From Thermofilaceae archaeon (lineage in GTDB: Archaea; Thermoproteota; Thermoprotei; Thermofilales; Thermofilaceae): 64,000 nt of DNA. A model generated the notes under the pieces. That model did no database searches and was not told the DNA's origin. It saw only the letters and a list, made by a program, of their open reading frames with translations. This document shows, in pieces, positions 33,801-42,251 of this stretch. Location: assembly GCA_025057995.1 (NCBI GenBank), contig JANXEW010000001.1:62001-126000 (forward strand), in the 5' to 3' direction. Both the position numbers and the translations under genes were made by a program. The number at the start of each line of letters is the position of its first letter. The stretch's first letter is position 1.

Positions 33801-34683
33801 AGTAGGGCTAGCAAGCGTTTGGCTTCACTCTATAGATAAGAGAGAGCCGTGGAGATATTTTATGTGGAGATTAGCTATGGATGCTGCAGAAGGCAGGGAC
33901 TCCTGGTTTACTTCTTCTCTACCAACTGAATTGAAAAAATGGGTCGTAAAACTTCCTCACTTATCCCTAACCCTAGGAGACACATCAGGTAGACCTTTTA
34001 CCGTGCCTCTACATCAAGGAGTGGATCAAGACGTACAAATTTCTCCGTTTGAATCACGATTCCTAAAAGGTTTCAACGACTCTATAAAAAGAGGATCAAG
34101 GTACAGCTTGAGAGAAGCCACTGAAGCTCTCGCTTTCAGCGGTGATCCGTATTGGTTAGGATACTCTATCGCTCAAGCTCTTCAAACGAATGAAATTGAA
34201 AAACTTGTCGAAACAATAGTAAACATTATAGTCAGCACCGAAGCTGAGAAAGATATTGGTTTTGGATCTGTAGTACATAAGACGAGAGTTTTTCTTGAAC
34301 ACGCTTATAGAGAACTTGCACTATCGACTACAGAGATAGGAGAATATTTACAAAGGTTTAATTTGCCTTTACCGCTTCCTGAACCAGGACAATCTATAGC
34401 GATGGCACTGGAAGCTGGCGTCAGGGTTTCAAAACTAGAAAGTGTTTTTGAAGATCTATTAAACAAACTGAATAGTGAACTAAATAAACTCAATGCATTA
34501 GTAGCTGAATCTACTAGATTAATGCATAAAACATCAGGGCTCGATCAAGTTGGATTAAACGAATGGAAAGAGTACATTAGGCGTTTCGACTCTACTCTAA
34601 TAAAAATCCTTCGAGAATACACTGAACTAAAAGCATGGGTAGAGGAGAGTTTAAACCAGCTGTCAATAAGAAAGAATTCATGA
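30835..34683 (+). CDS. Giant VirB6-like membrane protein with large outer domain
   Basis: 1282 residues. Residues ~1-200 contain about five hydrophobic segments (including SSMNSILLGLLIIISLSTGG and LFFLALCLSISIILPAVLNS-like text near 185-200). Residues ~205-625 are hydrophilic, Cys-poor, beta-rich and likely outside the cell. A further membrane segment follows near 640-670 (QFITLVAVSIVACSIAFNLL). About 610 residues follow that should be cytoplasmic, with many charged helices and a coiled-coil near the end (LEDLLNKLNSELNKLNALVA). Extended VirB6-type proteins with extra soluble domains exist in bacterial systems, but I do not recognise the extra domains here. Coupled to the gene before (ATGA) and 16 bases before the VirB4-like gene. 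Confidence 0.68.
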   Translation: MKFGEIAGFLLLAEACVAAALYRRDPERLVEMVLFLVFAGLILTLNIIEYAVMLSSTEPTLFSRELTRRIGYEIRNNANITISTATKWALTLSSMNSILLGLLIIISLSTGGFALIASTLAQAGVRALQALVNAILTCSLVTFFIGQLYTISAKLSDILYLLFPIGGLLVLPRSSRKLGFTFLALCLSISIILPAVLNSTAKLINEWRCPQNVSELGSIELLAFLEVPMFSIEGSDYHFKKMEFIAPPGVFAVYTTQQGENVVRPTGQWFLEYTEGEYVIKGAVYAGLWLPVEQRVFQVQPEVKIKINCSDNYGNHLVPSCIPVLVNVSRISFKLGTVDSILVLFYDDKSRKGPPRRWGSWLGKGFFVMENSQDISSNSQLVKEAYLRSHKVVGVLDPKFCDFTKGEEVISLSSGGETLENFKINYTEVIAWIEGDVSIDELCQNGEPIVLHPGESVVELNGSILRLKPELSCRLEWTTYTLNGARNHLADWFDMFAKVINLSLPPLSSIEGSRRCLYGYKDKIYALTWGNLTFYSQALWPARLVPKITVKAKYFGNISKPAVVGPAVATSDAEKFHEKLTLVYGYVNCKNEIDIIGYTVMNESVTLGLFYDSRLKDIVNGKLTYQLKGIANDIFECFQFITLVAVSIVACSIAFNLLSWMMGGVSIITLLPLKPLKHPTKLYEDLGLALKDLIKTVFHISVFRGSPSRLARGPLLAEAFDLKVRVMREVKAMGEFQRLARAGRLSNFSRFSSRTLSIALKYTGSHPIPSLLGLASDITRKWALSRVDPRLPYDDRILMAFLNPIGRRLIIASDILYALAWILNSKPLTSLAAAPFVKRIWIEYKPSSSGRRAVKSFESLPGVKAKKEFEQNLVKLADDILKGQEIKDKIKVVNISMNKVFIPAKIYNLLEGGLRGSRYEVSWKVAILAIGLRFENPVFFELIRNNPHVAVRIADIVALGKLQLEESWRKAVFEGITKIGYLKPLEINGVGLASVWLHSIDKREPWRYFMWRLAMDAAEGRDSWFTSSLPTELKKWVVKLPHLSLTLGDTSGRPFTVPLHQGVDQDVQISPFESRFLKGFNDSIKRGSRYSLREATEALAFSGDPYWLGYSIAQALQTNEIEKLVETIVNIIVSTEAEKDIGFGSVVHKTRVFLEHAYRELALSTTEIGEYLQRFNLPLPLPEPGQSIAMALEAGVRVSKLESVFEDLLNKLNSELNKLNALVAESTRLMHKTSGLDQVGLNEWKEYIRRFDSTLIKILREYTELKAWVEESLNQLSIRKNS

Positions 34684-34699
34684 GAAAACGGTAATCCTT

Positions 34700-36931
34700 A
34701 TGTATCTGCCCGGGTTGAGTCATATAGTCTTATTCTTTGTTTCTATGTTAACACTAATACTAGCCCTTGCAAGAGGGACTCCGTTGCCTCCATTAACCTT
34801 GGCATCATTTGTTGGGGCATACTTCGTTTACCACAACAGAGTGGAGTTAATAGAATTAATTTATGGGGAGAGAGGGCTTTTAATCGATCCAGTATATAAT
34901 ATTAAAATGAAAAGAGACTATATAATCATCGAAATGGAAAAGAAAATTGTCGTAAGCGCGTTTTTAAAAATCATAGATTTAGACTACCCTGATAGCGAAT
35001 CCAAACTAGGTGACGCGGCAGCTTCATTTATTTCATCCCTACATATACCGCACACAACTGTCAACATTATTTCACGCGGCGGTCAACCTTCTCGGGACTT
35101 TTACATAAAGGTCAACTTATTAGTGAAAAAACTTTCACCTGAAGTGCTCAAAGGCTTTTCCCTACTTCTTCAGGATCTTCAACGCCGCCTTCTTAGTTTA
35201 GGTATACATTCTCAACCTACTCCCCCTCGAGAAGTCCTTTCTCTAGTGCTGGACTTTGAGGAAACTTTCTTTAGACCTATACCACCCGTATTGACAATAA
35301 CACTAATTCTTGCTGGACTTTTGCTGATCTATTTCTACTCAAATTTAAGTCCAATCATCTTAGTTTTAACACCCCTAATCCCTTTAGAGTTAAAAGTTGT
35401 GAAAGGGAAAAAAATTGTTTTAAAACCTAAAGACCTAGAACAGTTAAGATATATTGTCAGCGAAATTCCTGATCCAGCCAGAGCTGGAGCCCTAGTTAAG
35501 AGTTTTAAAAGTACTATGATCTGGTTGAACTCAATATTCGTGTCACTGCTTATTCCTGAAGATCCTGCAGAGCTGAGCGCTAAGGCTCAAAAGGCTATGG
35601 AGGTTCTTGAAGCTGGTAGAGCAGGAGTCAGTAAGTTGCGCGATGAATTTACAGCAATGAACGTAATTAATCTGTATAAAGCTTTAGAAACAGGTGCTAC
35701 ACCTTTTAAATTTGTATTCTACACCAACGGTTTTACACGAGGCTTAGAGGCTTTAGGATTTGAACGTAAACTAAGCTTATCCTCACTTCTTGGTAAAAAG
35801 ACGTACTACAACACTCTCCATGCAATAATCGGGATTCCAGTCGACAAGGATATGTCGCTTAAAGTCAATAAACAACTTGTCTGGTTGACACCTTACATCT
35901 TTATGCGACCTAGAACCACTAGGACTCCTAGAGCAATCTATCTAGGACATGGCCTAAGGAGAGATGAGGAAGTATGGCTTGAACTTGACCTCTTAGAGAA
36001 TGTTCATGGTCTAGTGATTGGACCCATGGGCTCTGGGAAAAGTACAACGGCGAGGACGATTTCTCTCAGAGCCTTAAGTCAAGGAATCGTACCCATATTT
36101 ATAGACCCCTCTGGAGAATATAGGCCATTCGCACAATGCTTTAACTTTGAAGTAATAGACTTGATCGATAAACCTTTCAATATCCTTGAAAATAGTTTAG
36201 AAGACTTGGTCAGAGCCTTATCCTACTTATCCCCATTAAGCGAATATGAAACCCACTTATTAAGACAACACCTGGTACTTGGAAACGATAGTTTACAAGA
36301 ACTAATCGATAGGCTAGGTGAATGCAGTCTTAGCTGGAAGCTCGAACGTCTTAGACCCTATTTTGGAGGCAAAACTGTTTCACTCTCTCGGTTATTATCT
36401 AAAAGTAAACCTATAGTATTCTGTCTTGGAAGCCTGTCAGAAGGCAACTATAAACCTATGCCGGTTGAAGTGCAGAGAACCGCCTTCGATCTACTCCTAG
36501 CTCAACTAAGGGACTATGTAGTTTCTCAAGGGTTAAACGAGCCGCGCTGGCTTCTCATAGTTGACGAAGGCCACCTCTTCATGCAACCTTCCCCGGGTTT
36601 CTCAGAACCCTGTGTTGTTACAATGGCTCGAATGTTGAGGAAATTCGGCCTAGCGATAACTATCCTAACACATGAATGGGGCGATGTTCCAGAAGGGTTC
36701 AGAAGAGCGGCTGGGTGGAAGCTGGCTTTAGCGCACAGCGACCCTGATTACGTTTCCATGACCCACGTATACATGGCCCTTAGCGCGAGTGAGCTTACAT
36801 GGTTTCAACGCGGTATAAGAGGGAGAGCAATACTCCGACGAGGGCACGAGCCTCACAACATACTGGTTGAGATAGAGCCCATAGAGGAGGCGAAGACCGA
36901 CTTAATCCACACTCATGCGAAAACCCAATAA
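34700..36931 (+). CDS. VirB4/CedB/TedB-like ATPase (HerA superfamily)
   Basis: 743 residues. Two hydrophobic segments near 3-35 and 195-235 anchor it in the membrane, as in CedB/TedB. The C-terminal motor domain (~410-735) has Walker A GPMGSGKST (441-449), Walker B LLIVDEGHLF (618-627, DEGH) and the following segment MLRKFGLAITILTHEWGD with the TxxTH/Q-type sensor and a candidate arginine finger region RMLRK. These are HerA/VirB4 features. Such ATPases energise pilin extraction and DNA transfer in type IV secretion-related machines. Last gene of the block; the Sua5 gene starts 27 bases on. Confidence 0.87.
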   Translation: MYLPGLSHIVLFFVSMLTLILALARGTPLPPLTLASFVGAYFVYHNRVELIELIYGERGLLIDPVYNIKMKRDYIIIEMEKKIVVSAFLKIIDLDYPDSESKLGDAAASFISSLHIPHTTVNIISRGGQPSRDFYIKVNLLVKKLSPEVLKGFSLLLQDLQRRLLSLGIHSQPTPPREVLSLVLDFEETFFRPIPPVLTITLILAGLLLIYFYSNLSPIILVLTPLIPLELKVVKGKKIVLKPKDLEQLRYIVSEIPDPARAGALVKSFKSTMIWLNSIFVSLLIPEDPAELSAKAQKAMEVLEAGRAGVSKLRDEFTAMNVINLYKALETGATPFKFVFYTNGFTRGLEALGFERKLSLSSLLGKKTYYNTLHAIIGIPVDKDMSLKVNKQLVWLTPYIFMRPRTTRTPRAIYLGHGLRRDEEVWLELDLLENVHGLVIGPMGSGKSTTARTISLRALSQGIVPIFIDPSGEYRPFAQCFNFEVIDLIDKPFNILENSLEDLVRALSYLSPLSEYETHLLRQHLVLGNDSLQELIDRLGECSLSWKLERLRPYFGGKTVSLSRLLSKSKPIVFCLGSLSEGNYKPMPVEVQRTAFDLLLAQLRDYVVSQGLNEPRWLLIVDEGHLFMQPSPGFSEPCVVTMARMLRKFGLAITILTHEWGDVPEGFRRAAGWKLALAHSDPDYVSMTHVYMALSASELTWFQRGIRGRAILRRGHEPHNILVEIEPIEEAKTDLIHTHAKTQ

Positions 36932-36958
36932 AGTACATCTTTCCCGAAAGAGGAGAAT

Positions 36959-38044
36959 ATGAAAACTAAGCTATGGAAAGTTAACCCCACAAATCCCGAG
37001 CAACAGGCTATAAGAGAAGCATCCGAACTTCTCAAGCAAGGGGGGCTTGTAGCTTTTCCCACGGAAACTGTCTACGGTCTCGGTGCCATCGTATACAACA
37101 AACATTCCGTAAAGAAGATATTCGAGGTTAAAGGCAGACCTCGAAACAATCCTTTAATTGTACATATATCTAATCTCAATCAGTTAAATGATGTAGTATC
37201 TAAAGTACCAGAAGAGCTGGAACTGTTAGCTGAAACGTTCTGGCCAGGACCTTTAACTCTAGTTCTACCTAAATCCCCGCTAGTACCTCTTGAAGTCACG
37301 GCAGGTCTACCGAACGTGGGAGTTCGAATGCCAGCTCATAGGGTTGCACTTGCTTTAATCGAAGAGGCTGAAGCACCACTCTCAGCTCCTAGCGCAAACG
37401 TTTCCGGTAGCCCCTCTCCTACTCTAGCCGAGCACGTGCTCAAGGACCTCGACGGTAAAATAGAAGGAGTCTTAGACGCTGGTGAAACTCTTTATGGTGT
37501 TGAATCTACAATTCTCGATTTAACGGTTAAACCCCCTGTATTGTTAAGACCGGGCGCCCTACCGGTAGAAAAACTCGAAGAAGTACTTGGTTTAAAAGTG
37601 CAAATACCCGGTTTCGCTCGCGGGTTGAATGAGTCAGAAGTAGCTCTAGCTCCCGGTATGAAGTATAGACATTATGCTCCAAAAGCTGAAATGACTGTAG
37701 TTGAATCCAGCCGGTACAGTGATCAAGCGGATTTAATCAAGTTAACTGAAGCGGTTAAAAAACACGCTTTATACACGAGTTCAACATCAGCGAGAACCTG
37801 TATACTATGCACAGATGAGACAATTGTGTTCTACTCAGACCTCCCACCCAATGTCGCCGTCAAGAACCTAGGGTCTAGAAGAGATCCTTTCACAATAGCT
37901 AGGAACCTATTCAAAACCCTCCGTGAAATAGATGAGGAAGGTTTCCTATACGTAGTCGCTGAGGGAGTAGAAGAAAAAGGTCTCGGTCTAACCATAATGA
38001 ATAGGCTTAGAAAAGCTTCAGGTTATAGAATTATTAAAATTTAG
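36959..38044 (+). CDS. sua5: Threonylcarbamoyl-AMP synthase (Sua5/YrdC/TsaC family)
   Basis: 361 residues. The YrdC domain (1-200) has GGLVAFPTETVYGLGA, KGRPRNNPLIVHIS, LSAPSANVSGSPSPTLAEH and TILDLTVKPPVLLRPGALP, all diagnostic of enzymes that make L-threonylcarbamoyl-adenylate for the t6A37 modification of ANN-decoding tRNAs. The linker with APGMKYRHYAPKAEM leads into the C-terminal Sua5 domain. The long form is usual in archaea. It is a housekeeping gene, so the accessory block should end before it; its neighbour on the left is the VirB4-like gene on the same strand. The ATG start is preceded by GAGGAG at 36951-36956, a strong ribosome-binding site. Confidence 0.95.
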   Translation: MKTKLWKVNPTNPEQQAIREASELLKQGGLVAFPTETVYGLGAIVYNKHSVKKIFEVKGRPRNNPLIVHISNLNQLNDVVSKVPEELELLAETFWPGPLTLVLPKSPLVPLEVTAGLPNVGVRMPAHRVALALIEEAEAPLSAPSANVSGSPSPTLAEHVLKDLDGKIEGVLDAGETLYGVESTILDLTVKPPVLLRPGALPVEKLEEVLGLKVQIPGFARGLNESEVALAPGMKYRHYAPKAEMTVVESSRYSDQADLIKLTEAVKKHALYTSSTSARTCILCTDETIVFYSDLPPNVAVKNLGSRRDPFTIARNLFKTLREIDEEGFLYVVAEGVEEKGLGLTIMNRLRKASGYRIIKI

Positions 38045-38407
38045 TTAAGGAAGCGTTTAAACACAAACGTCCACGACAGGAAAACCTGCTTTTTGTCACC
38101 CCACTGCCGGCACGTTCTCTCATCCTCGACCTTGTCGTGTCTGAACGTGTGCGTCAGTGGGGCGGGTCAGCCTACCTATCTTTACTCATCCACTCGATTC
38201 AAGGGGAACGTTCATCACTCCGAATATCTAAGTACCATTAATATAATAACCTTTAGGATACTTACAATGATGTGGAAACTAATCCTTATGGCTCTTTTTG
38301 CCTATACCGAGTGAAGAATCTAGCCAGTTTTTAATCTTACAAAAGTTTTAATTTTATAAGAAGGTAGATTGGTTAGGAAACTAAAAATATGAGTAAGAAA
38401 TTAACGT
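38045..38407. other. Intergenic gap
   Basis: About 360 bases between convergent sua5 and dehydrogenase genes. A 73-codon open frame at 38093-38314 has no coding character. No repeat of the tRNA-Arg 3' end was found that could mark a right attachment site. Confidence 0.4.
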
Positions 38408-39400
38408 TTATTCTAAATATACTGGCTTTTTCCTTTCAGCTGCTTCAACAGCAGCTAGAGTAAGCTCAAGGGTTTTCAGCCCTTCCACGATAGGTATCCT
38501 CGTGTCCTTATCGTAAAGGACAGCTTCGATGAAATCCCTTTCAGCCAACAATTGAGGATCCCGCCCCACCTCCCTCAAAGTCTCAAAGATTAACGGCTTA
38601 CGTGAACTGTAATAAACTCTCAAGCTGTCGATAGCCTCAGACTCGAGTGTGGCGTTATTCCCTATAATACCCCACCTTATCCACCATTGGTCAGGTACAG
38701 CACCTATCGAGGAGGATACGACCCCTATGGCTCCCGACTTAAATCTCAACACGACACCGCTCGTATCCTCAATGGTCATACCCTTGACGTCATGATAGAC
38801 GAGTCTTCCCATCTCAGCATAGACAGATTTCACATCACCACAAAGCCACCTCAACAGATCGTACAAGTGCGTTGCCTGCTCTACAATCTGGCCTCCACTC
38901 CTGCTCCTATCGATCCACCAATCAGTTCTTATAAAGCGGCACCAATATGCTCCTGAAACCAGGCTTATGCTCCCTAGGACCCCTTCCTCAATCAACTTCT
39001 TTGCCCGTTCGCCAGCAAAGCTGAAGCGAAGCTGGTAACCAACCTGGCTTTTAACCCCATGTTTCTCTACAGCTTTAACCATCCTTCTAGCTAAATCTAA
39101 GTTAATCGATATAGGCTTCTCGATGTAAATGTGCACACCTTTCTCAGCTGCCACCTCTACTTCGTTTTCGTGGGCGAAAGGTGGTAAACAGATAAACACT
39201 GCATCGAGGTTCTCCTTATCCAGCATAACCGACCAGCTGTCGTAGGCGTTTCCACCATATCTTGAAGCAAACTCCTTAGCTTTCTCCACTTGCACATCAC
39301 TGAAAGCTACAAGGTCGATCTCTCCAAATTTCGAGAGCCTATTAGCATGAGCAGCTGCAATTCCACCACAACCTATAAATCCCACTCTAAGTTTTCTCAC
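38408..39400 (-). CDS. Gfo/Idh/MocA-family oxidoreductase
   Basis: 330 residues. N-terminal NAD(P)-binding Rossmann motif VGFIGCGGIAAAHANRL (GxGxxG), DAVFICLPPFAHENEVE, and the family motif IYIEKPISINLDLA with the Lys expected to act in catalysis. The C-terminal domain has GGQIVEQATHLYDLLRWLCG with the His that helps in sugar binding. These enzymes oxidise or reduce sugars or inositols. It is one of three such genes in 38-63 kb. Coupled with the aldo/keto reductase and fucosidase genes nearby it suggests sugar oxidation in the cytoplasm. Confidence 0.9.
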   Translation of the reverse strand: MRKLRVGFIGCGGIAAAHANRLSKFGEIDLVAFSDVQVEKAKEFASRYGGNAYDSWSVMLDKENLDAVFICLPPFAHENEVEVAAEKGVHIYIEKPISINLDLARRMVKAVEKHGVKSQVGYQLRFSFAGERAKKLIEEGVLGSISLVSGAYWCRFIRTDWWIDRSRSGGQIVEQATHLYDLLRWLCGDVKSVYAEMGRLVYHDVKGMTIEDTSGVVLRFKSGAIGVVSSSIGAVPDQWWIRWGIIGNNATLESEAIDSLRVYYSSRKPLIFETLREVGRDPQLLAERDFIEAVLYDKDTRIPIVEGLKTLELTLAAVEAAERKKPVYLE

Positions 39401-39672
39401 GAAAGCTGCTCAAACTATGGTCTATAAATGCTTGCTGAATATAAGTATAAAAATAGAAAATTCCCTCATAATAAGTATCAGCTCAGTTCGATGTAAAACT
39501 AAAAAGTGAATGCCTTATGATGCTAATGATCGAGAGTACCTAAAGGTATTATCTTAGATAACGAAAAATGAGGAGAAATGGAGGAGCTTAAATCAGGGTA
39601 AAGTATAACGGCTGTAGAAGTGTCTGTTTTTGGGAAAAGTTAAAAAATATTAAAACCTTTAACGATGCTTTC

Positions 39673-40647
39673 CTAAAGCTCTGGTACGCGTTCGATGTAG
39701 TATAGGGAGTAGGATACGACAGCTGTTCTGCTTGCCTCATCCAGTTGCCTCCAATCTTCTGGTTTAAGTCTCCACCCCACTGCTCCGGCTAGGTCGTCAA
39801 CCTGAGCGGGTGATTTCGCGCCGGGTATCGGCACTACTACAGGGCTCGTGGTGATTAGCCAATTTAATGCCACTTGAGTTGGTGTTCTCCCATAGCGTTC
39901 ACCTATGTGTTGCAAGAGTTTTACAACTTCCCAAACCTTCGAGAAGTTTTGAGGATGGAAAACTGGGTCAGCAGCTCGAACATCATCGAATCTGGGTAGA
40001 TTATCTGGAGTGTACTTGCCCGTCAAAGCTCCTTTTGCGATGGGGCTCCAAGCTTGCAGGGTTATCTGACAACGCTGAGCGTAGGGTATGACCTCCTCTT
40101 CAGCCCACCTTTCAATCAGGTTGTACCTGTACTGGAAAACTTCTACATCGTTTCTCGAAAGGTTGCTTCTAAAACTCTCAACTAGTTCTATAGGGAAGTT
40201 ACTTAGACCCAGGTAACGGACTAACCCGACGTTAACCAGACGCTCCAAAGCTTTGGCGTACATACTCGTAGGATAATTGTGCCAAACGGGCGGCCAGTGA
40301 ACGAGTAGCGCGTCAACGTAGCCTAAGCGTAGCAACTTTACCGAGTGTTCAACAGCTTTAGGTATGTCAACAGGGTTTAAGAAGTCAGCTGGTATCTTAG
40401 TAGTAATCACTACTTCATCACGTTGTACCCCTAGGTCGCTGAGGGCTTTTCCTAGGGCAGCTTCGCTTAAACCGTTACCGTAAACCATAGCTGTATCGAA
40501 GAAGTTTATACCGTTCTCAAGGGCCCTTTTTATTATGGCCTTAGCTTGATCGTATTCGGTAACTCCCCAAGCTTCGCTAAACTGCCAAGCTCCCAACCCT
40601 ATCCTTGAAATTTTTACACCAGTTTTTCCAAGGTTTACGTATTCCAT
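39673..40647 (-). CDS. Aldo/keto reductase
   Basis: 324 residues from ATG 40647. VNLGKTGVKISRIGLGAWQF is the typical start. The catalytic tetrad is visible as FFDTAMVYGNGLSE (Asp, Tyr), VVITTKIPADF (Lys) and LLVHWPP (His). NADPH-binding VVVPIPGAKSPAQVDDLAGA is near the end. The reading frame extends upstream to 40731, overlapping the fucosidase gene by 11 bases, but those residues do not match the family. It may reduce L-fucose or another aldose freed by the glycosidases, or run in the oxidising direction. Confidence 0.9.
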   Translation of the reverse strand: MEYVNLGKTGVKISRIGLGAWQFSEAWGVTEYDQAKAIIKRALENGINFFDTAMVYGNGLSEAALGKALSDLGVQRDEVVITTKIPADFLNPVDIPKAVEHSVKLLRLGYVDALLVHWPPVWHNYPTSMYAKALERLVNVGLVRYLGLSNFPIELVESFRSNLSRNDVEVFQYRYNLIERWAEEEVIPYAQRCQITLQAWSPIAKGALTGKYTPDNLPRFDDVRAADPVFHPQNFSKVWEVVKLLQHIGERYGRTPTQVALNWLITTSPVVVPIPGAKSPAQVDDLAGAVGWRLKPEDWRQLDEASRTAVVSYSLYYIERVPEL

Positions 40648-40720
40648 GAGTTGGTAGCTCCTAATGGGTATATAAATGTTTCCACTGTCATATAGTAAAA
40701 AAATAGAATTTAAACAGAAA

Positions 40721-42217
40721 TTATCTAACAAGAATTCTTATTACAATTGGAGTTTTAATATCTGTAGAGATCTCAGAAAATTCTATATTAAAACATCTTT
40801 CTTCGATAGTCCATCTTAATAAATCATGGTTACGTTTCTCAGGTTTACCCAAAAGCTCGACGGAGATTATACTATCACCTGTAATCCCCTCTAGCTCTAC
40901 AGGCGCCCGGAGCTTCAGATATTTCTCAGGTTTCCCTAGGAGGATGGCGTAAATTACGTTCCCGTAAGGGTACAATTTCCTACAGGTGTAGCGTACGTCA
41001 CCCCAAGTAAACCGATAGTCTCGCTCCCCAAACTCCTTGCCAGCAATCTGAGACGATCCTTCACCGAAAACTTTCCAAGGCTTAGACGCATATATGGCTT
41101 CGCCGTTGAAAAAAAGCCAGTCACCCATGCCTCTGAGTATCCTCACTTGTTCGTCCGGTATGCTTCCGTCGAGGCGGGGACCAATATTTAAGAGAAGGTT
41201 ACCCCCCTTACTGACGACGTCAGATAAGTGGCTTAATAGGGCGTCTAAAGGTTTGTACTCATGATCTCTTATGTAACCCCAAGACTTGTAGCACACGGAT
41301 GTATCAGCCTGCCAAGTCTCTCGCCTAATATTTTCCAGCGTCCCTCGCTCGACGTCTAGAACAGCAGTGCCGTCGCGGAACGCTGCATGCTTATAGTTAA
41401 TGACCCCTTCCATCCCCCATGAGTCCATCCTATTGTAATAGTAGGCTGCAAAAGCCTGAAGATAAGGTTCGAATGAAGGGTTTGAAATCCACCAATCAAA
41501 GTAAAACACTTGAGGCCTATACTTTTCCACCAGCTCGGCTGCTCTCAAAAGCCAATCTTCCAAGAAACGCTGGTCAGGGTATTCGTTCTCTTTACCAGGT
41601 GGTTCCAAGGGATTCAGTGAAGCTGGCCTAGCTGGACCGTAAAGATCGGCATACTTTGCATCCCTCACGTCTGAGTCGAAACGAGTACCCGGCTCAAAAA
41701 AGAACCAGTGTTCGGCTCTATGGTAGGATACGCCGAAGATAAGCCCCCTATCCTGGACGGATTCAGCAAGCTCGCGCACTAGATCTCTTCTCGGACCAAC
41801 ACGTTGGGCACACCATCGCGTGTAGCTACAATCCCAGAGGGCAAAACCATCGTGGTGCTCGGCGACGAGAACCACGTACCGTGCGCCACTCTTTTGGAAG
41901 ATTCTAGCCCACTCGTCGGGGTCCCAATTTTCTGCCGTAAAATCTGGTATGAAGTCCTTGTAGCCGAATTCCGTATGTGGCCCATACGTCTTTAAATGAA
42001 ACTCGTACTCTGGACTTCCCTTAACGTACATGTTGCGTGGATACCATTCATTTCCGAAAGCTGGAATTGAGTAAACTCCCCAGTGTATGAAGATTCCTAG
42101 TTTTGCGTCAGAGTACCACTTGGGTACCCTGTAACTTTTGAGAGAATCCCAGCATGGCTTGAAAGGACCATGGGTCGGATACGGTATTAACCTCAAGATC
42201 TCGTCGGGGTTCCCCAC
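40721..42217 (-). CDS. Alpha-L-fucosidase (GH29)
   Basis: 498 residues. The GH29 N-terminal pattern WYSDAKLGIFIHWGVYSIPA and NEWYPRNMY is clear, then ARYVVLVAEHHDGFALWDCS (HHDGF box) and PQVFYFDWWIS with the nucleophile Asp. The C-terminus forms a beta-sandwich (LKLRAPVELEGITGDSIISV). It lacks a signal sequence, so it should hydrolyse fucosyl oligosaccharides inside the cell. A second, shorter GH29 lies at 59.8 kb. It is followed by the aldo/keto reductase 73 bp downstream of its end. Confidence 0.93.
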   Translation of the reverse strand: MGNPDEILRLIPYPTHGPFKPCWDSLKSYRVPKWYSDAKLGIFIHWGVYSIPAFGNEWYPRNMYVKGSPEYEFHLKTYGPHTEFGYKDFIPDFTAENWDPDEWARIFQKSGARYVVLVAEHHDGFALWDCSYTRWCAQRVGPRRDLVRELAESVQDRGLIFGVSYHRAEHWFFFEPGTRFDSDVRDAKYADLYGPARPASLNPLEPPGKENEYPDQRFLEDWLLRAAELVEKYRPQVFYFDWWISNPSFEPYLQAFAAYYYNRMDSWGMEGVINYKHAAFRDGTAVLDVERGTLENIRRETWQADTSVCYKSWGYIRDHEYKPLDALLSHLSDVVSKGGNLLLNIGPRLDGSIPDEQVRILRGMGDWLFFNGEAIYASKPWKVFGEGSSQIAGKEFGERDYRFTWGDVRYTCRKLYPYGNVIYAILLGKPEKYLKLRAPVELEGITGDSIISVELLGKPEKRNHDLLRWTIEERCFNIEFSEISTDIKTPIVIRILVR

Positions 42218-42251
42218 AATTTAAGTGATCTACTAAAAAATATATAGATTG

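Noticed and set aside
34706-34717. CCCGGGTTGAG resembling the T-arm of tRNA-Arg, considered as an attachment-site repeat
   Set aside because: Only about nine bases match and it lies within the start of the VirB4-like gene.
8196-36931. Interpretation of the accessory block as a classical conjugative plasmid
   Set aside because: No relaxase, replication initiator, integrase or clear VirD4 coupling protein was found among the proteins.
38093-38314. 73-codon ORF after sua5
   Set aside because: Ser/Cys/His-rich text with no coding character; probably chance.
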